DNA from: Rutpela maculata
Taxonomy: Eukaryota; Arthropoda; Insecta; Coleoptera; Cerambycidae
Length of the DNA: 64,000 bases
Reading direction: 5' to 3'
Assembly (NCBI GenBank): GCA_936432065.2
Contig: OW386285.2
Location: 42,587,920 to 42,651,919 of the forward strand
Shown one piece after another: positions 25,208 to 37,785 of this stretch. Positions within the stretch are counted from its first letter, which is position 1; every line of letters starts with the position of its first letter. The position numbers were made by a program, and so were the translations under genes. Below the pieces are notes generated by a model. The model was not told the DNA's origin and ran no database searches. It worked only from the letters and a program-made list of their open reading frames with translations.

Positions 25208-25977
25208 TTACTTCCACGTCCAGTGGAAGTATAGTAACGACAAAAAAATTTTTTAAAATTTTTATTGTCCAAATAGGCTTAAAATGTCATGAAACGTCGA
25301 GATTTTAAATTTGAGCGAAAAAAAATTTCTGTCTGTCTGTCGGTCTGTCTGTCGGTCTGTCTGTCGGTCTGTCTGTCGGTCTGTCTGTCGGTCTGTCTGT
25401 CGGTCTGTCTGTCTGTAACTTTTTTTTGTGCGCACGTTTACTCTGGAACCGTTTAAGATATTGACTTGAAATTTGGAACACATATGTACTTTAACGAGAT
25501 CTAGAACTAGATTATATTTTCATCTTGTTACGTCGAAGGGTTGGGGGGTAAATTGGGGTAAATTTGGGGTAAATGGGTAAATCAAGCAGGTAAGAGTCCA
25601 TGAAATTGGTATTTAGTATATACAAGAGAAGCTGAGGTCTCAAAAAAATTTTTGGCATTAACCACCCCCATTACCACCCCCACCTCCTAATTAAAGGGGA
25701 TGAAAAAAAAATGTGATTTAGTGCATGTACAGGAACCAGAAACCTCAAAATATTTTTTTACTTGATCCACCCCCCACTACCAACCCCTATCACCACCCCC
25801 ACCCCACTACCGATGTGGGGTATCGTTTTATGGGTTTTTGGGATAGAGGATTTCAAATATTATATTATTAAAGTTCCATAAACAATTATTTCCACATACA
25901 AAGTTTTTTCGTTGTGAGTGACTTGGAAAGAGAATCTGGATGTGGAAGTAGTGATTTCTTGGGCAGCGGTTTTTTTA
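25208..25977 (-). repeat. Repeat family A, copy 2 (near full length)
   Basis: Minus orientation: TTACTTCCACGTCCAGTGGA at the left and GGGCAGCGGTTTTTTT at the right. It contains an expanded GTCTGTCTGTCG array (25329-25412) and the GGGGTAAATTGGGGTAAATT segment. At about 770 bp it is one of the most complete copies. Confidence 0.9.
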
Positions 25978-26450
25978 TGCATGTCAGGGTATTTTATTTT
26001 TTTTTAAGCAAGAAGCAAAAAGTTTTAAAATTTTCTGATGAAGTTATAAGCTAAGTTTCAACCGTTAATAACTGTTGAAAAGTCATAAAGGATGGTTTAT
26101 TTGATACATTTAAGGGATGCCACGGAGGATGAAAAGACTTTTGCATAAATATCATATTGAGTAAAAACTTTAATGAGTCTGAAAAAAATATTTCAAACAT
26201 TATTTTAATGCACGCTTTACAGAAGGGCGTAATTATTCAGGAAAAGCTAATTTTAAAAAACTTCATATGAAAGATCCGACTTTATTTTTGTCAAGTAATC
26301 TAGTTACTTACTTAATATATGGTAGATATATATTATTCCGTAGTGTGGAAATAATAGTATATTAAGTATCATCAGAACGGTAACGGACGTTTACCGCCGG
26401 AGATTATAAGGTTCGCGATGCTTATACTGTTTTTGTACAATCGTATTAAA
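25978..26450. other. AT-rich DNA, no gene seen
   Basis: Nothing recognisable; 26375-26420 is a GC-richer segment (CGGACGTTTACCGCCGGAGA) at the edge of the palindromic region that follows. Confidence 0.5.
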
Positions 26451-26451
26451 T

Positions 26452-27075
26452 TGCACTTCAATTAAAATAATTTAATTTCTACTAAATAAACGAAAAGTCA
26501 AAAGTCACGTTTATATTTCGTGGCAAGTACAACTTGTCAAATAAGATATTTGTATTTTGACATTTCGTTTATTTACTAGAAATTAAATTATTTTAATGTC
26601 CTACAAGTCTGTTATTTTACAATAACCACCCTATTTTGAGATACGTTAAATGAAAAATAACGCCCTAGGGCGTTATGAATATCTATAACGCCCTAGGGCA
26701 TTATAAAATTATAATACAACCCAAAACAAGCAAATTATGATAGCGTTATTGACAAACAAAATGCGTTGCTATGCAACGGCGGCGTTTACAAACAATTTTG
26801 ATTTTTACTCTCTTTTAAATCAAATCGTTCTGAACATAATAGATGTCAAAATAATAAATCGTAAATGTCAAAAAAAAAAATTTGAATTAAATAACAGACT
26901 TGCAGGACATTAAACGTTGAAGGCACCACGGGTGTTATAGGATAATGACGCCCTCGGTCGACGTACACTCCCTCGGACCAGAGGCCCTCGGGATTGTACA
27001 CTGCCGACCTCGGTGCGTTATTATCCTTATAACACCATTGGTACCTTAATAACTATAATTGAAGTGTAATTAAAA
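26452..27075. repeat. Complex palindromic repeat interrupted by a TTAA MITE
   Basis: GCACTTCAATTA near 26453 and TAATTGAAGTGTAATT near 27056 are inverted outer motifs. Inside, ATTTAATTTCTACTAAATAA (about 26470) and its reverse complement (about 26565) form a hairpin with about 45-bp arms. 26930-27045 is GC-rich with repeated CCCTCG motifs and inverted GTTATAGGATAAT/ATTATCCTTATAAC. It looks like a foldback element. Confidence 0.7.
26597..26909. mobile_element. MITE with TTAA target duplication (piggyBac-type target)
   Basis: Inverted ends TGTCCTACAAGTCTGTTATT and reverse complement TGTCCTGCAAGTCTGTTATT are flanked by TTAA at 26593-26596 and 26910-26913. The interior (313 bp in all) has two perfect or near-perfect ATAACGCCCTAGGGCGTTAT palindromes and no coding sequence. 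TTAA duplication is typical of piggyBac, but the end sequence alone does not prove the superfamily. Confidence 0.82.
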
Positions 27076-28039
27076 ACAATCGTGCAGAAAATAATGTTAT
27101 TTTTTTTTAATACATAGAAATGACCTTATCTTTTGTACTTATTTTTGTGAAATATCGGTAATATATATTATATTAATTTCACTTACCGGTAAGGAAATTA
27201 CTTACCGACTTAGCAATCAGTAAATATAACCTGACGTCTTGGCAACAGATATTGTAAATAAACAAATAAGCCCGATCGTACAAAAAATAGATTTTTTTGA
27301 AATCGGAAAAACCTCAAAATTGTCATTGAAGTGTTAGAGATAAACATAATTACATTACAAAAAATTATTGAGATTTGAAATTTAAATAATTGACATTTCT
27401 TAATGTCACTTAAAATTATTCATTAAATAGAGTTGATTAACCTTAATTTCACAATTTCAAGAAAAACTTAGTTATGCACCTTGGCACTAAAGTTTCTTTT
27501 TATCATTTATGTGGTTTATTTAACTAAATTCTACATTGTGATAAAATGTTTAACTTTAGTGCTTAGTTACATAAACAATTATTATCGTGTGTTTCCAAAT
27601 AATTAATAAATTATACCTACCTATTTTATTTATTACTTTTTCCGTTCATCGTGTATTTGTAGCTTTGATAAATATATAAAAAATCGTTCATTAATAACCC
27701 CTATTAATAAATGATTTTCTATTAATATACGATTTTAGTTTAGGTAACTAAGGACATAATTAAAAACAGTTAATATGACAATTAATGTCAAAACTCTAAT
27801 TGTCAAACGTATAAAACGCGTATGAAACTTTTATAATTAATAAAAGAGAAGCAGGTATCGCGCTATTCGGAATCGGTGCTATTGGCATATTTCTCCGATG
27901 TTACAAAAAGAGGCCTAATGAATTTGTAATTGTATTTTTGATATTTTTTAAATTCCATATGTGTTACCATAATTAAATAAATAAAGTAACACTTAGAATT
28001 CAATTTTGTGTCATAAAATAAAATTAGATTTTTTTCCTA
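27076..28039. other. AT-rich DNA, no gene seen
   Basis: No domain-bearing ORF, no obvious repeat boundaries. Confidence 0.5.
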
Positions 28040-28722
28040 TTACTTCCACATCCAGTGAAAGTATAGTAACGACAAAAATTTTAAAAAAAAATTTTGTTGT
28101 TCAATAGGCTTAGAATGTCGAAATTTTAAGTTTGAGCGAAAAAAAAATTTCTGTCTGTCTGTCTGTCTGTAACTTTTTTTTGTGCACATGTTTACTCAGG
28201 GACCGTTTGAGATATTGACTTGAAATTTGGTACACATATGTACTTTAACGAGATCTAGAACCAGATTATATTTTCATCTTGTTCCGTCGAAGGATTGGGG
28301 GGTAAATTTGGGGTAAATAGGTAAATCAAGCAGGCAGGAGTCCATAAAATTGGTATTTAGTATATATATAAGAGAAGCTAAGGTCTCAAAAAAAATTTTG
28401 ACATGAGCCACCCCCATTACCACCCCCACCCCATTATTAAAGAAGTTGAAAAAAATTGTGATTTAGTGTGTGTACAAGAACCAGAAACCTCAAAATATTT
28501 TTTTACTTCATCCACCCCCCACTACCACCCCCTATCGCCACCCCCGCCCCACTACCGATGTGGGGTATCGTTTTATGGGTTTTTGGGGTAGAGGATTTCA
28601 AATATTATATTATTAAAGTACCATAAATAATTATTTCCACATACAAAATTTTTTCGTTGTGAGTGACTTGGATAGAAAATCTGGATGTGGAAGTAGTGAT
28701 TCCTTGGGCAGCGATTTTTTTT
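28040..28722 (-). repeat. Repeat family A, copy 3
   Basis: Minus orientation, TTACTTCCACATCCAGTGAA to GGGCAGCGATTTTTTTT. The GTCTGTCTGTCTG array is short. Small ORFs rich in His and Pro here come from the CCACCCCCATTACC segment and are not genes. Confidence 0.9.
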
Positions 28723-29179
28723 CCTAGATACAATCAACGGAAAATTTTTGTAACTTACTCGTGTGTTAATCGGCGATTAATAATCTCGACAAATAATGCG
28801 CTCGCTAGCGCTCGCACGTTAAAATGTCTCAATTTATCAATCGCTCTCATTAACATACTTGTTTGTTAAATAACTATTATCTTATAGGTGTGTATTGTCT
28901 CTAGATATATGGTGGAGTGAGGTGAGAACAAATAGCAAAATAGAACATGTACTTATTTTATTTTTAAATTTTTAATTAAGGTTATTTGAAAAAAAATTCT
29001 ATTTGAAAGGAAATTGACAATATTTATTTTGTATTTATTGCGGACAAGGAAAAGTGGTAGAAAACTTCATATTTGGTTCTAGAAAGCCATTAAAAAAGTT
29101 TTCAGGGAAATTCATTCAAATCCAATCGATTTTCTAATAACTTTTTTCCACTATTAGTGGAGTGAAAATAAATTTTGAA
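28723..29179. other. AT-rich DNA, no gene seen
   Basis: Nothing recognisable apart from a GCGCTCGCTAGCGCTCGC segment near 28799. Confidence 0.5.
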
Positions 29180-30046
29180 TGAAACTGTTTGGCTGCAGTA
29201 ATTTTTGTTTTATGAATAATAACAAGTGCTATGAGCTGTTTTGGATTAAATCGGTCCATTGCTTCTTGTAATATTTTAACAATTTACCTATTTTTAAACA
29301 CTGAAATTTGCTGTTATTTTCATTAGTATCTCCGGTCCTAGTAATCGTATCGTAAAAATAAAAATAGCGAATTATTCGCAATAAAATCTTGAATAAGACT
29401 AGGCCTATGCAAAAACTAGATGATAGTTTGTTAATTAGTAAAAAAAATAAAAAACACCAAAAATTGCCTTTTTTGATAATAATTTAATAAAAATATAACA
29501 TAATAATGCATCAATTTTAACGAAAGTCCGTGGAACTAAGCTTTTTATTGAACTAAACCTGTGCTAAATTTTAGCGCAAAATAAATATTTTTGAACAAAA
29601 CTCAAACGGCTAAAAACCAATAATAATTTCGAAATTTTTATCGCTTGTTGTTTAAGTGCAGTGACTCGTGTGCGGTAAATTTTTGTTGAAAATGTAGGTT
29701 TTTACATGTATTTTCCAACAGTGTTAAGAAAAAAGAATACTCACTTAAACGGTTTTTGCTTGAAATTTATTTATTATTTTCAAAGTTACAGTTGTAAACA
29801 AATTCAAATAACTCTGGATTTTTATGAAACCAAAAGCGGGAAACGAATTATGAAAATAGATGAAATATCTAACATTTTTCTAAAGAAATTAATGATCTAT
29901 TTGCATTTGGGGCCGTGAAACGTCAATTTTTGTGTTTAGGTCACTTATAAATAAACAAGTCGATATTTTTTCTAGAAATTTGGACTGATTGTTTTTCGAT
30001 GCTTATATTTTTGTCTCCGCTGTTTGAAAATGAGTCAAAACTACAA

Positions 30047-30705
30047 TTACTTCCACATCCAGTGGATTGTTGAAATTGGCTTAGAATGTTATGAAACGTC
30101 GAGATTTTAAGTTTGAGCGGAAAAAAAATTTCTGTCTGTCGGTCTGTAACTTTTTTTTGTGCGCACGTTTACTCTGGAACCGTTTGAGATATTGACTTGA
30201 AGTTTGGTACACATATGTACTTTAACGAGATCTAGAACCAGATTATATTTTCATCTTGTTCCGTCGAAGGGTTGGGGGGTAAATTGGGGTAAATTTGGGG
30301 TAAATAGGTAAATCAAGCAGGTAAGAGCTCATAAAATTGTTATTTAGTATATACAAGAGAAGCTAAGGTCTCAAAAAAAACTTTGGCGTTAGCCACCCCC
30401 ATTACCACCCCCACCCCATTATTAAAGGGGATGAAAAAAAAATTGCGATTTAGTGTGTGTACAAGAACCAGAAACCTCAAAATATTTTCGTACTTTATCC
30501 ACCCCCACTACTACCCCCTATCACCACCCCCACCCCACTACCGATGTGGGGTATCGTTTTATGGGTTTTTGGGGTAGAGGATTTCAAATATTATATTATC
30601 AGAGTTCCATAAACAATTATTTCCACATACAAAATTTTTCGTTGTGAGTGACTTGGATAGAAAATCTGGATGTGGAAGTAGTGATTCCTTGGGCAGCGGT
30701 TTTTT
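30047..30705 (-). repeat. Repeat family A, copy 4
   Basis: Minus orientation, TTACTTCCACATCCAGTGGA to GGGCAGCGGTTTTTT, with a small deletion near the left end. It lies in the loop of the palindrome. Confidence 0.9.
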
Positions 30706-30879
30706 AAAATTACATCGAATAAAGCGGCTTTGAGATTATAACACACTTAGTCAATTTTTTTTTACTTTCTTATTCATTTTTGTCGCGGAAGGGAAAACAA
30801 ACCTAACTTGAACAGTTATTCTTATGTCTATGTACACAGCTTTGCAACTTTTAATTTTACTGATACAATAAAAAAAAAT

Positions 30880-30955
30880 CGCAGTTAGGATTTGAACCAG
30901 AGACGTTGCATCCAAAAAAAAAGTGTTGGTCGCCTTACACACTGAATTATCTTAC
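30880..30955 (-). ncRNA. tRNA-like / possible tRNA-derived SINE head
   Basis: The minus strand has GGTTCAAATCC (30898-30888), matching the pol III B box, preceded at the right distance by an A-box-like AATTCAGTGTGTAAGGC (about 30947-30931). The region between holds a T-run, and acceptor-stem pairing is poor, so it is a degraded tRNA-derived sequence or a SINE head rather than a working tRNA. Confidence 0.4.
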
Positions 30956-31840
30956 GAGTGAAGTATGATCTGTAAAACCATAATATCACATTTAGACTAT
31001 TTGGCGATTTTTGGATCTCTAACATAATCGCTAAAAGCCCGACTATCGGGCCTCTATCTTTTTTAACAATTGTGCTTCTGGATTGTTCTCAACTAGGTGA
31101 GACTAATATTATTGAAGAATAACCAGTCCAAATTTTAAGAACATATATCAATTTGCTTATTTATAAGCGACTGAGGCGCAAACACTGACGGATCTCGGCC
31201 CCAAATGCAAATAGATCATTATTTTTTTAAGAAATATTTCATCTATTTTCATAATTCGTTACCTGTTCTTGGTTTGATAAAAAAATCCAGTTATCTGAAT
31301 ATGTTTATACCTATAATTTTGAAAATTATAAACATATTTAAAAAAGGTTTAAATGAAGATAATATCATTGTAAAATAGATGTAAAAAACCTACATTTTGA
31401 AAAAAAAATGTTCTACGAATCGATGCACTTAAACAATAAGCGATTAAAATTTCGAAATCTTTTTTTATTTTTAGCCGTTTGAATAAATATTTTATGCTAA
31501 AATTTGGCACGAAGGTTTAGTTCAAAAAAGTGCACAGTTTCTCCAACTTTCGTTAAAATGCATTATTACGTTATATTTCTTAAATTGTCAAAAAAGGCAA
31601 TTTTTGGTGGTTTTTATTTTCTTACAAATTAACAAATTATCAGAAAGTATTTTCATAGCCACTCGCTATTTTTATTTTTGCGATACGATTATTAGGACCG
31701 AAGATAATAGGAAAAGAGCAGAAAATTTCAGCGTTGAAAAATAAATTGTTAAAAAATTTTTACGCTGGACCGATTTAATTAAAAACTTCTCGGTGGCACT
31801 TATTATATCTACGACAAATTAAAATAATAAAATTGCTGCA

Positions 31841-32515
31841 GCCAGAGAATTCCTTATTCACCTATTTTCTTACTTAATTTGATTTCACTTTATGTGATTT
31901 AAAATGTTAACATATTTAAAAACTAAATTAAATAACTAAAAAGTCAGAACGTGAAAAATTTATAATACTGTACATTACAGCAAATTGAGAAAGTATAAGT
32001 CACATATTTAAAATTACTAACTATAACAGCCCATTGTTGTGTCTGACCCACAGATGTTGGGGTAGGTCGACACTCTCTATCCATTTCCCGCTAAATTTAG
32101 GTACCTGTAAATGGTCAGTGCCACTTGTTTACGGAATGTTAAAATCCACTATTAAAGCATTTAGAAATATTGCCATATGGATCAAATTTCGTTTTTTACT
32201 TCCCTCGCTAACCGAAGGGAAGTAGGGTATTGTAATCGCGAAAAAATTACCCTCCGAGATTTCTTCGGATTTTCGCATTTCAGACTATGCAGATTACGAA
32301 AATTAAAGCCATTTAATTCCATCAGTCTCTCTGTCTGTCGGTCTGGTGTCTGTCTGTTGGCGCTATATCTACAACTATATCTACAAGAGCCAGAAGTACT
32401 TATCTATTTCTAACAATACATGTGTACACATAACAATTATTGTAGTTTATAAGATATGTATTGTGGGGAAAATATTACAAAACCATTTGACGCAGAAGAA
32501 AAATATTTGGTCGTT
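31841..32515. other. Non-coding repeat-like DNA, no gene seen
   Basis: 32030-32190 is GC-richer (GTCTGACCCACAGATGTTGG). 32204-32370 has a segment starting CCCTCGCTAACCGAAGGGAA with a TCTGTCTGTCGGTCTG run, similar in style to family A but distinct. No protein domain is seen. Confidence 0.45.
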
Positions 32516-33100
32516 AATTGACGCTACTGTCAAAGAAGAACAGTGGACACCTGAAAAAAATAATGAGGAAAAAATGTGACAAAAGACAGTTATATTTTGT
32601 GTGTAGTTAACACAACTGTCAGGGGAAAAATATGAAAAATGTACAGGGTGTTCACTCTAAGAAAATAATGAAAAAATGGATTGCGGACAATAATGTTTCT
32701 CATATAGTTAACACAACTGTCAAAGAAAAATATGAAAAAATATATAGGGTGGTCGCCCCAAAAATAATAATAAAAAATGAGATGAAGGACGATATTATTT
32801 CGCATGCAGATATCACAACACAACTGCCAAGTAAGAAAAATATGAAAATATACAGGGTTGTCACCTAAAAAAAATAATGAAAGAAGATGTGGCGGAGATT
32901 TCGCATGTAGGTAACATAACTGTCAAAGAAGAAAAATATGAAAAATTTACAGGGTGGCCACTTTAAAAAATAAGAAACGACACAGTAAAATGATATTTGA
33001 AATGTAGTTGTCAGTCGCTATTGCCAGGAAAAAATCTGATATAGTTTTTATAAGAAAAATATGCAGGGTCGTCATCCAACAGAAAAAAATAATTCATAAA
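32516..33100. repeat. Degenerate tandem array, unit about 100 bp
   Basis: AACTGTC(AAAGAA) followed by AAATATGAAAAA and ACAGGGTG.TCAC recurs near 32524, 32614, 32714, 32822, 32919 and 33010, giving five to six units of 90-108 bp. Short ORFs inside are artefacts of the repeat. Confidence 0.85.
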
Positions 33101-33248
33101 TAAAGGATGTCAATCAAAGGGGGAAGAAAATTTTAGTCCATTCCAATATGGTAAAAAATTGACCGAGAAGTGATTTTTTTTAAGGTTTAGTGTTTTTTTG
33201 CTGCCCTTCAAAAGTCAAATTTCGACGCTCGTTTTTCGCGATTAACTC

Positions 33249-33913
33249 AAAAAAACCGTTGCCCAAGGAGTCAATACTTCCACATCCAGATTTTCTAACC
33301 AAGTTTCTCACAACGAAAAAAATTTGTATGTGGGAATAATTGTTTATGGAACTTTAATAATATAATATTTGAAATTGTCTACCCCAAAAACCCATAAAAC
33401 GATATCCCACATCGGTAGTGGGATGGGGGTGGTGATAGGGGAATGATAATAGAGGTGGATGAAGTAAAAAATATTTTGAGATTTTTGGTTCTTGTGCACA
33501 CACTAAATCACAAATTTTTTATCCTCTTTAATAATGGGTTGGGGGTGGTAATGGGGGTGACTAATGCTTCTCTTACATATACTAAATATAAATTTTATGG
33601 ACTCTTACCTGTTCGATTTACCTATTTATCCCCCATTTACCCCAATTTACCACCCAACCCTTCGACGGAAGAGGATAAAAATATAATTTATTTCCAGATC
33701 TCGTTAAAATACATACGTGTACCAAATTCTAAGTCAATATCTTAAACAGTTCCAGAGTAATCGTGCGCACAAAAAAAGTTACAGACGAACCGACAGACAG
33801 AAAATTTTTTCGCTCAAACTTAAAATCTCGACGTTTCATGACATTCTAAGCCTATTTGAACAATAAAAATTTTCAAATTTTTTTTTGTCGTTACTATACT
33901 TATGTGGAAGTAA
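33249..33913 (+). repeat. Repeat family A, copy 5
   Basis: Plus orientation, AAAAAAACCGTTGCCCAAGG to TATGTGGAAGTAA. The distal hairpin end has lost the CCACTGGA part. Confidence 0.9.
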
Positions 33914-35544
33914 TTAACGCTTGAGGAGAAGAACGTTGACCACAATGTTGAAAGATATTTTAATTCTCTACAATTTCTATAAGTTATCTTTGTCCAAAAA
34001 TTTGTTTACATGAAAATCGAATTTTGCGAAAATGTTTTCCTCTCGGTTCTCCTTTAAATTGCGTTCTAATAAAAAAGTTCATTTAAAGTTTTTTTTTTTT
34101 TAGCTTTTTAAATGATTAATTAAATAGTATAGATGCCTACATTATTTTCCTTAAAAATAATTTATAACCTAAAAAATCCAACCTTATTGTAAAACAACAT
34201 TTTATCCATTTATAATGAAACAAAATATTAGAAATTTTTGTTGGAAAATAAAGTTTATTCAATTACCTTTCAACTGGGACCAACCGATTTCATTTACCCT
34301 AATTACAGCGTCTTCTGTCAACACCACCTATAGACAAGGCCGACGCACAAAATCGATGAGTCATCAACACAAGACTGCAGTTTTGGTTGCTTCATAAAAA
34401 TTTAAACAATTTATGTAGCAATATTAAATTTCTGCTATATTTCTTATTATGGTCTTAGTCTTCATATCGCAAATAATAAAAAAACTAATTTTGAATAAAA
34501 ATAGACATTAAAAATTTCCCTCTTTGTATAACTGGGGTAAATTTATGCCATTTATTGATTTATTTTTCAAGTTATGTTTACTTACTTTTTTTTGATAAAA
34601 TAATAAAGTTAAAAATATCGTGCGTCTATTCAAATAATAAAGAAAATAAAAATTGAAGATAACTGTATCATCTACAAACAATTTTTTTCGTAAAGTATGT
34701 ATTTTTACGTAATTGAGAATTACTTTTTCTGCTCTAAAACATTCTTATAAACAATGACTTTCATGTTATTTTAAGTTTCCAGCTGATCAGGTAATTTGTT
34801 GTAATACGCAGTATTATGTATTTCTCATATCCTAATGTTTTGGTTATTAATTTTAACGAATTATAAAATAATTTTTCTGCTCTATTTATACATTTTTTTC
34901 GTCATAATAATAGGACAATTAATTTTTTAGATAGATTTATGACTAAGTACTGCCTTGCTTCAAAGCAAGCTTTACCATTGCCAACAGTTCTTTTGACATT
35001 TACTGGACTATTTACGAAACCACCATATGCTTTGTAAGCACGATAACTGAAGGACCAAGAGTCCGATCGTATTTAAATTTGGACAATAAGTTAAAATTAG
35101 CTAGAGGAAGAGCCACGTTGTTATTAAAAAAATTCCAATCTGCAAATACAACAGTTAAGACATCTTAAGCAAAAAATGCAAATATAAACTGTTGTAACTC
35201 TTGATAAGGTCTGACAATAACAAAAATTCTATAGAATTTAGCTAGAAGCTCTTTGCCAACCAAGCTGGCATCATCAGGAGACGATTAGAATTACAAATAT
35301 AGCAATTATATCTAGAAAAATCAACTTATTTTCAACAAACTGTAGAAGGTCATATATAATGTTTAACAGTTATATAAAAACTTCAGTAAACTGGCGAACA
35401 ATATTTACATTCAGTTATTTATTTTTGCTTTCTATTGACTTTGACTTTTATCATGTGGGTAGTTCCAATAGAAAAAAGAACAGTTACATTAATTCTTCAA
35501 CGTTTTATATAACATTGTTCTATTTTCAAACTTCTCAAACAGTC
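33914..35544. other. AT-rich DNA, no gene seen
   Basis: About 1.6 kb without recognisable coding or structured repeats. 35200-35290 has a moderately GC-rich segment (AGCTCTTTGCCAACCAAGCT) of unknown origin. Confidence 0.45.
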
Positions 35545-37785
35545 TAGTTCACAAGTTCAAACCCGTGTTAATTCTTGATAAAGCTCGTAAAAATATGAGT
35601 GAGGGTTCATTGAATTCGGAATGACGTCTAGAAAAATGTGCAAAAGTTTCAAACCCGCACATAAACAATTGCAAAAGTTTTAAACAAATTAAGATTGAAA
35701 AAATAACGAGATTCGTTTTTTGCAAATAACTCGAAAACTATTAATATTTAAGAAATTTAAAAAAAAGATTCTTAAAGAGGAAGAAATTTCCAATAAAAAC
35801 TCCTGACACCCGGAACACTATCTCTATTATTAATAATTTTAATTTAATGTTGAAAATAGAGCTCCAATGCTCTGAAACCGACCGTAGCAAGTAGAAACAT
35901 TTTTTTATATTTTTAAATATTAATTTAGAAATTAAAAAAAATGATGGTATTATTTAGACACTTAAAGGAACAATATCTCGTTGGAAAAAAAATTTTTTGC
36001 CGATTTTTCATAAAATGAGCATATTGTTAATTAATAAATTTTTTTAGAGTTTGCGTTTATATTTCAAGTCGGATAATTGTTAAACAAAAGCCACTAAAAC
36101 TTTATGAGATTATGACATTGCGATGATTTTAATTGTTATGGTTTATTAGTTATTCATTATTTAAGGTAACAAAAAACTAAAAAATGAAAAAGAGAGGAGT
36201 TTTTATTAATTTTAATTATTATTACTGTTATTAAATTCAAAAACCGCTGCCCAAGGAATCACTACTTCCACATCCAGATTCTCTATCCAACTCACTCACA
36301 ACGAAAAAACTTTGTATGTGAAAATAATTGTTTATGGAACTTTAATAATATAATATTTGAAATCCTCTACCCCAAAAACCCATAAAACGATACCCCACAT
36401 CGGTAGTGGGGTGGGGGTGGTGATAGGGTGGTGATAGGGTGGTGATAGGGTGGTGGTAGTGGGGGGTGGATGAAGTAAAAAAATATTTTGAGGTTTCTGG
36501 TTCCTGTACATACACTAAATCACAATTTTTTTTCATCCCCTTTAATAAGGAGGTGGGGCTGGTAATGGGGGTGGCTAATGCCAAATATTTTTTTGAGACC
36601 TTAGCTTCTCTTGTATATACTAAATACCAATTTCATGGACTCTTATCTGCTTGATTTACCCATTTACCCCAAATTTACCCCAATTTACCCCCCAACCCTT
36701 CGACGGAACAAGATGAAAATATAATCTAGTTCTAGATCTCGTTAAAGTACATATGTCTACCAAATTTCAAGTCAATATCTTCAACAGTTCCAGAGTAAAC
36801 GTGCGCACAAAAAAAAGTTACAGACAGACAGACCGACAGACAGACAGACCGACAGACAGACAGACAGACCGACAGACAGACAGAAATTTTTTTTTCGCTC
36901 AAACTTAAAATCTCGACGTTTCATGACATTTTAAGCCTATTTGGACAATAAAAATTTTTAAAAATTTTTTTGTCGTTACTATACTTCCACTGGACGTGGA
37001 AGTAAAATACTATAAGATTACATAAACTTTAAATTTTTAGTGCTATTTGCTTAAACAAATTTTATAGACAAATAGATAAATTACGTATTTTTGAAAAACA
37101 TTTTTTGCCATTTTATTTGTTATAAAATATTAGGTGATTTAAAATTTTTTTTAACTGTTTATTATCAATTTTTTCCTTTTTTCATTATTTAAACATATAA
37201 AAAAAATGATTCTTAAAATTTATTATTTGCAATTCTCTACAAGGGAAAAAATTTTTTCGTTGTTAATTTATTTGTTTATTTATTAATAAACAATTTGTTA
37301 TTAACAATCGCTGAACGTGTTTATATGTTTTTTGACAGAAAAAAAAAACAAAAACAACCTTATACATAAACATGTAAAAAAAATATATTTAATAACATAA
37401 AAAAATGTTTTTACTTGCCAGGTCGGTTTCAGAGCATCACAACGGCTTTGCGTTCTCCGCGCGGAGCCCTATTTTCAACATCAAATTAAAATTATTAATA
37501 ATAGAGATAGAGTTCCGGGAGTCAGGAGTTCTCTATTGGAAATTTCTTCCTCTTTAAGAATCCTTTTTTTTAATTTCTTATATATTAATATTATTCGAGT
37601 TATTTGCAAAAAAAACAATTTTTCAATTTGAATTTGTTTATAAATTTTGCAATGGTTTATGTGCGGGTTTGAAACTTTTGCACATTTTTCTAGACGTCAT
37701 TCTAAATCCAATGAGACCTCACTCATATTTTTAAGAGCTTTATCAAGAATTAACATGTGTTTGAACGTGTGAACTTGTCTAAAAG
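35545..37785. repeat. Large palindrome with 400-700-bp arms; loop holds a family A copy
   Basis: Left arm 35545-35960 and right arm 37400-37785 pair well: ACTCCTGACACCCGGAACAC against its inverse near 37515, TGTGCAAAAGTTTCAAACCC against its inverse near 37665, and AGCATTGGAGC/CTCTGAAACCG against GGTTTCAGAGCATC. Pairing weakens toward the centre, where family A copy 6 sits. No gene is seen. Confidence 0.82.
36239..37005 (+). repeat. Repeat family A, copy 6 (near full length)
   Basis: Plus orientation, AAAAACCGCTGCCCAAGGAA to CACTGGACGTGGAAGTAA, with a GGTGGTGATAGG expansion near 36415-36455 and a GACAGACAGACC array at 36822-36884. Confidence 0.92.

Larger units (their letters stand above)
29180..31840. 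repeat. Large palindrome with about 750-800-bp arms; loop holds a family A copy
   Basis: Left arm about 29180-30000 and right arm about 31090-31840 are imperfect reverse complements. Paired landmarks are AATGATCTATTTGCATTTGG and CCAAATGCAAATAGATCATT, and ATCGTATCGTAAAAATAAAA and its inverse near 31675. The loop contains family A copy 4 and a tRNA-like segment. No coding sequence is recognised. Confidence 0.8.

Noticed and set aside
25262..25483. Frame rich in QTDRQTDR
   Set aside because: It is the GTCTGTCTGTCG array inside repeat family A; other copies have different lengths and broken frames.
28403..30647. Pro/His-rich short frames (HYHPHP type)
   Set aside because: They arise from the CCACCCCCATTACC segment of repeat family A and recur in every copy.
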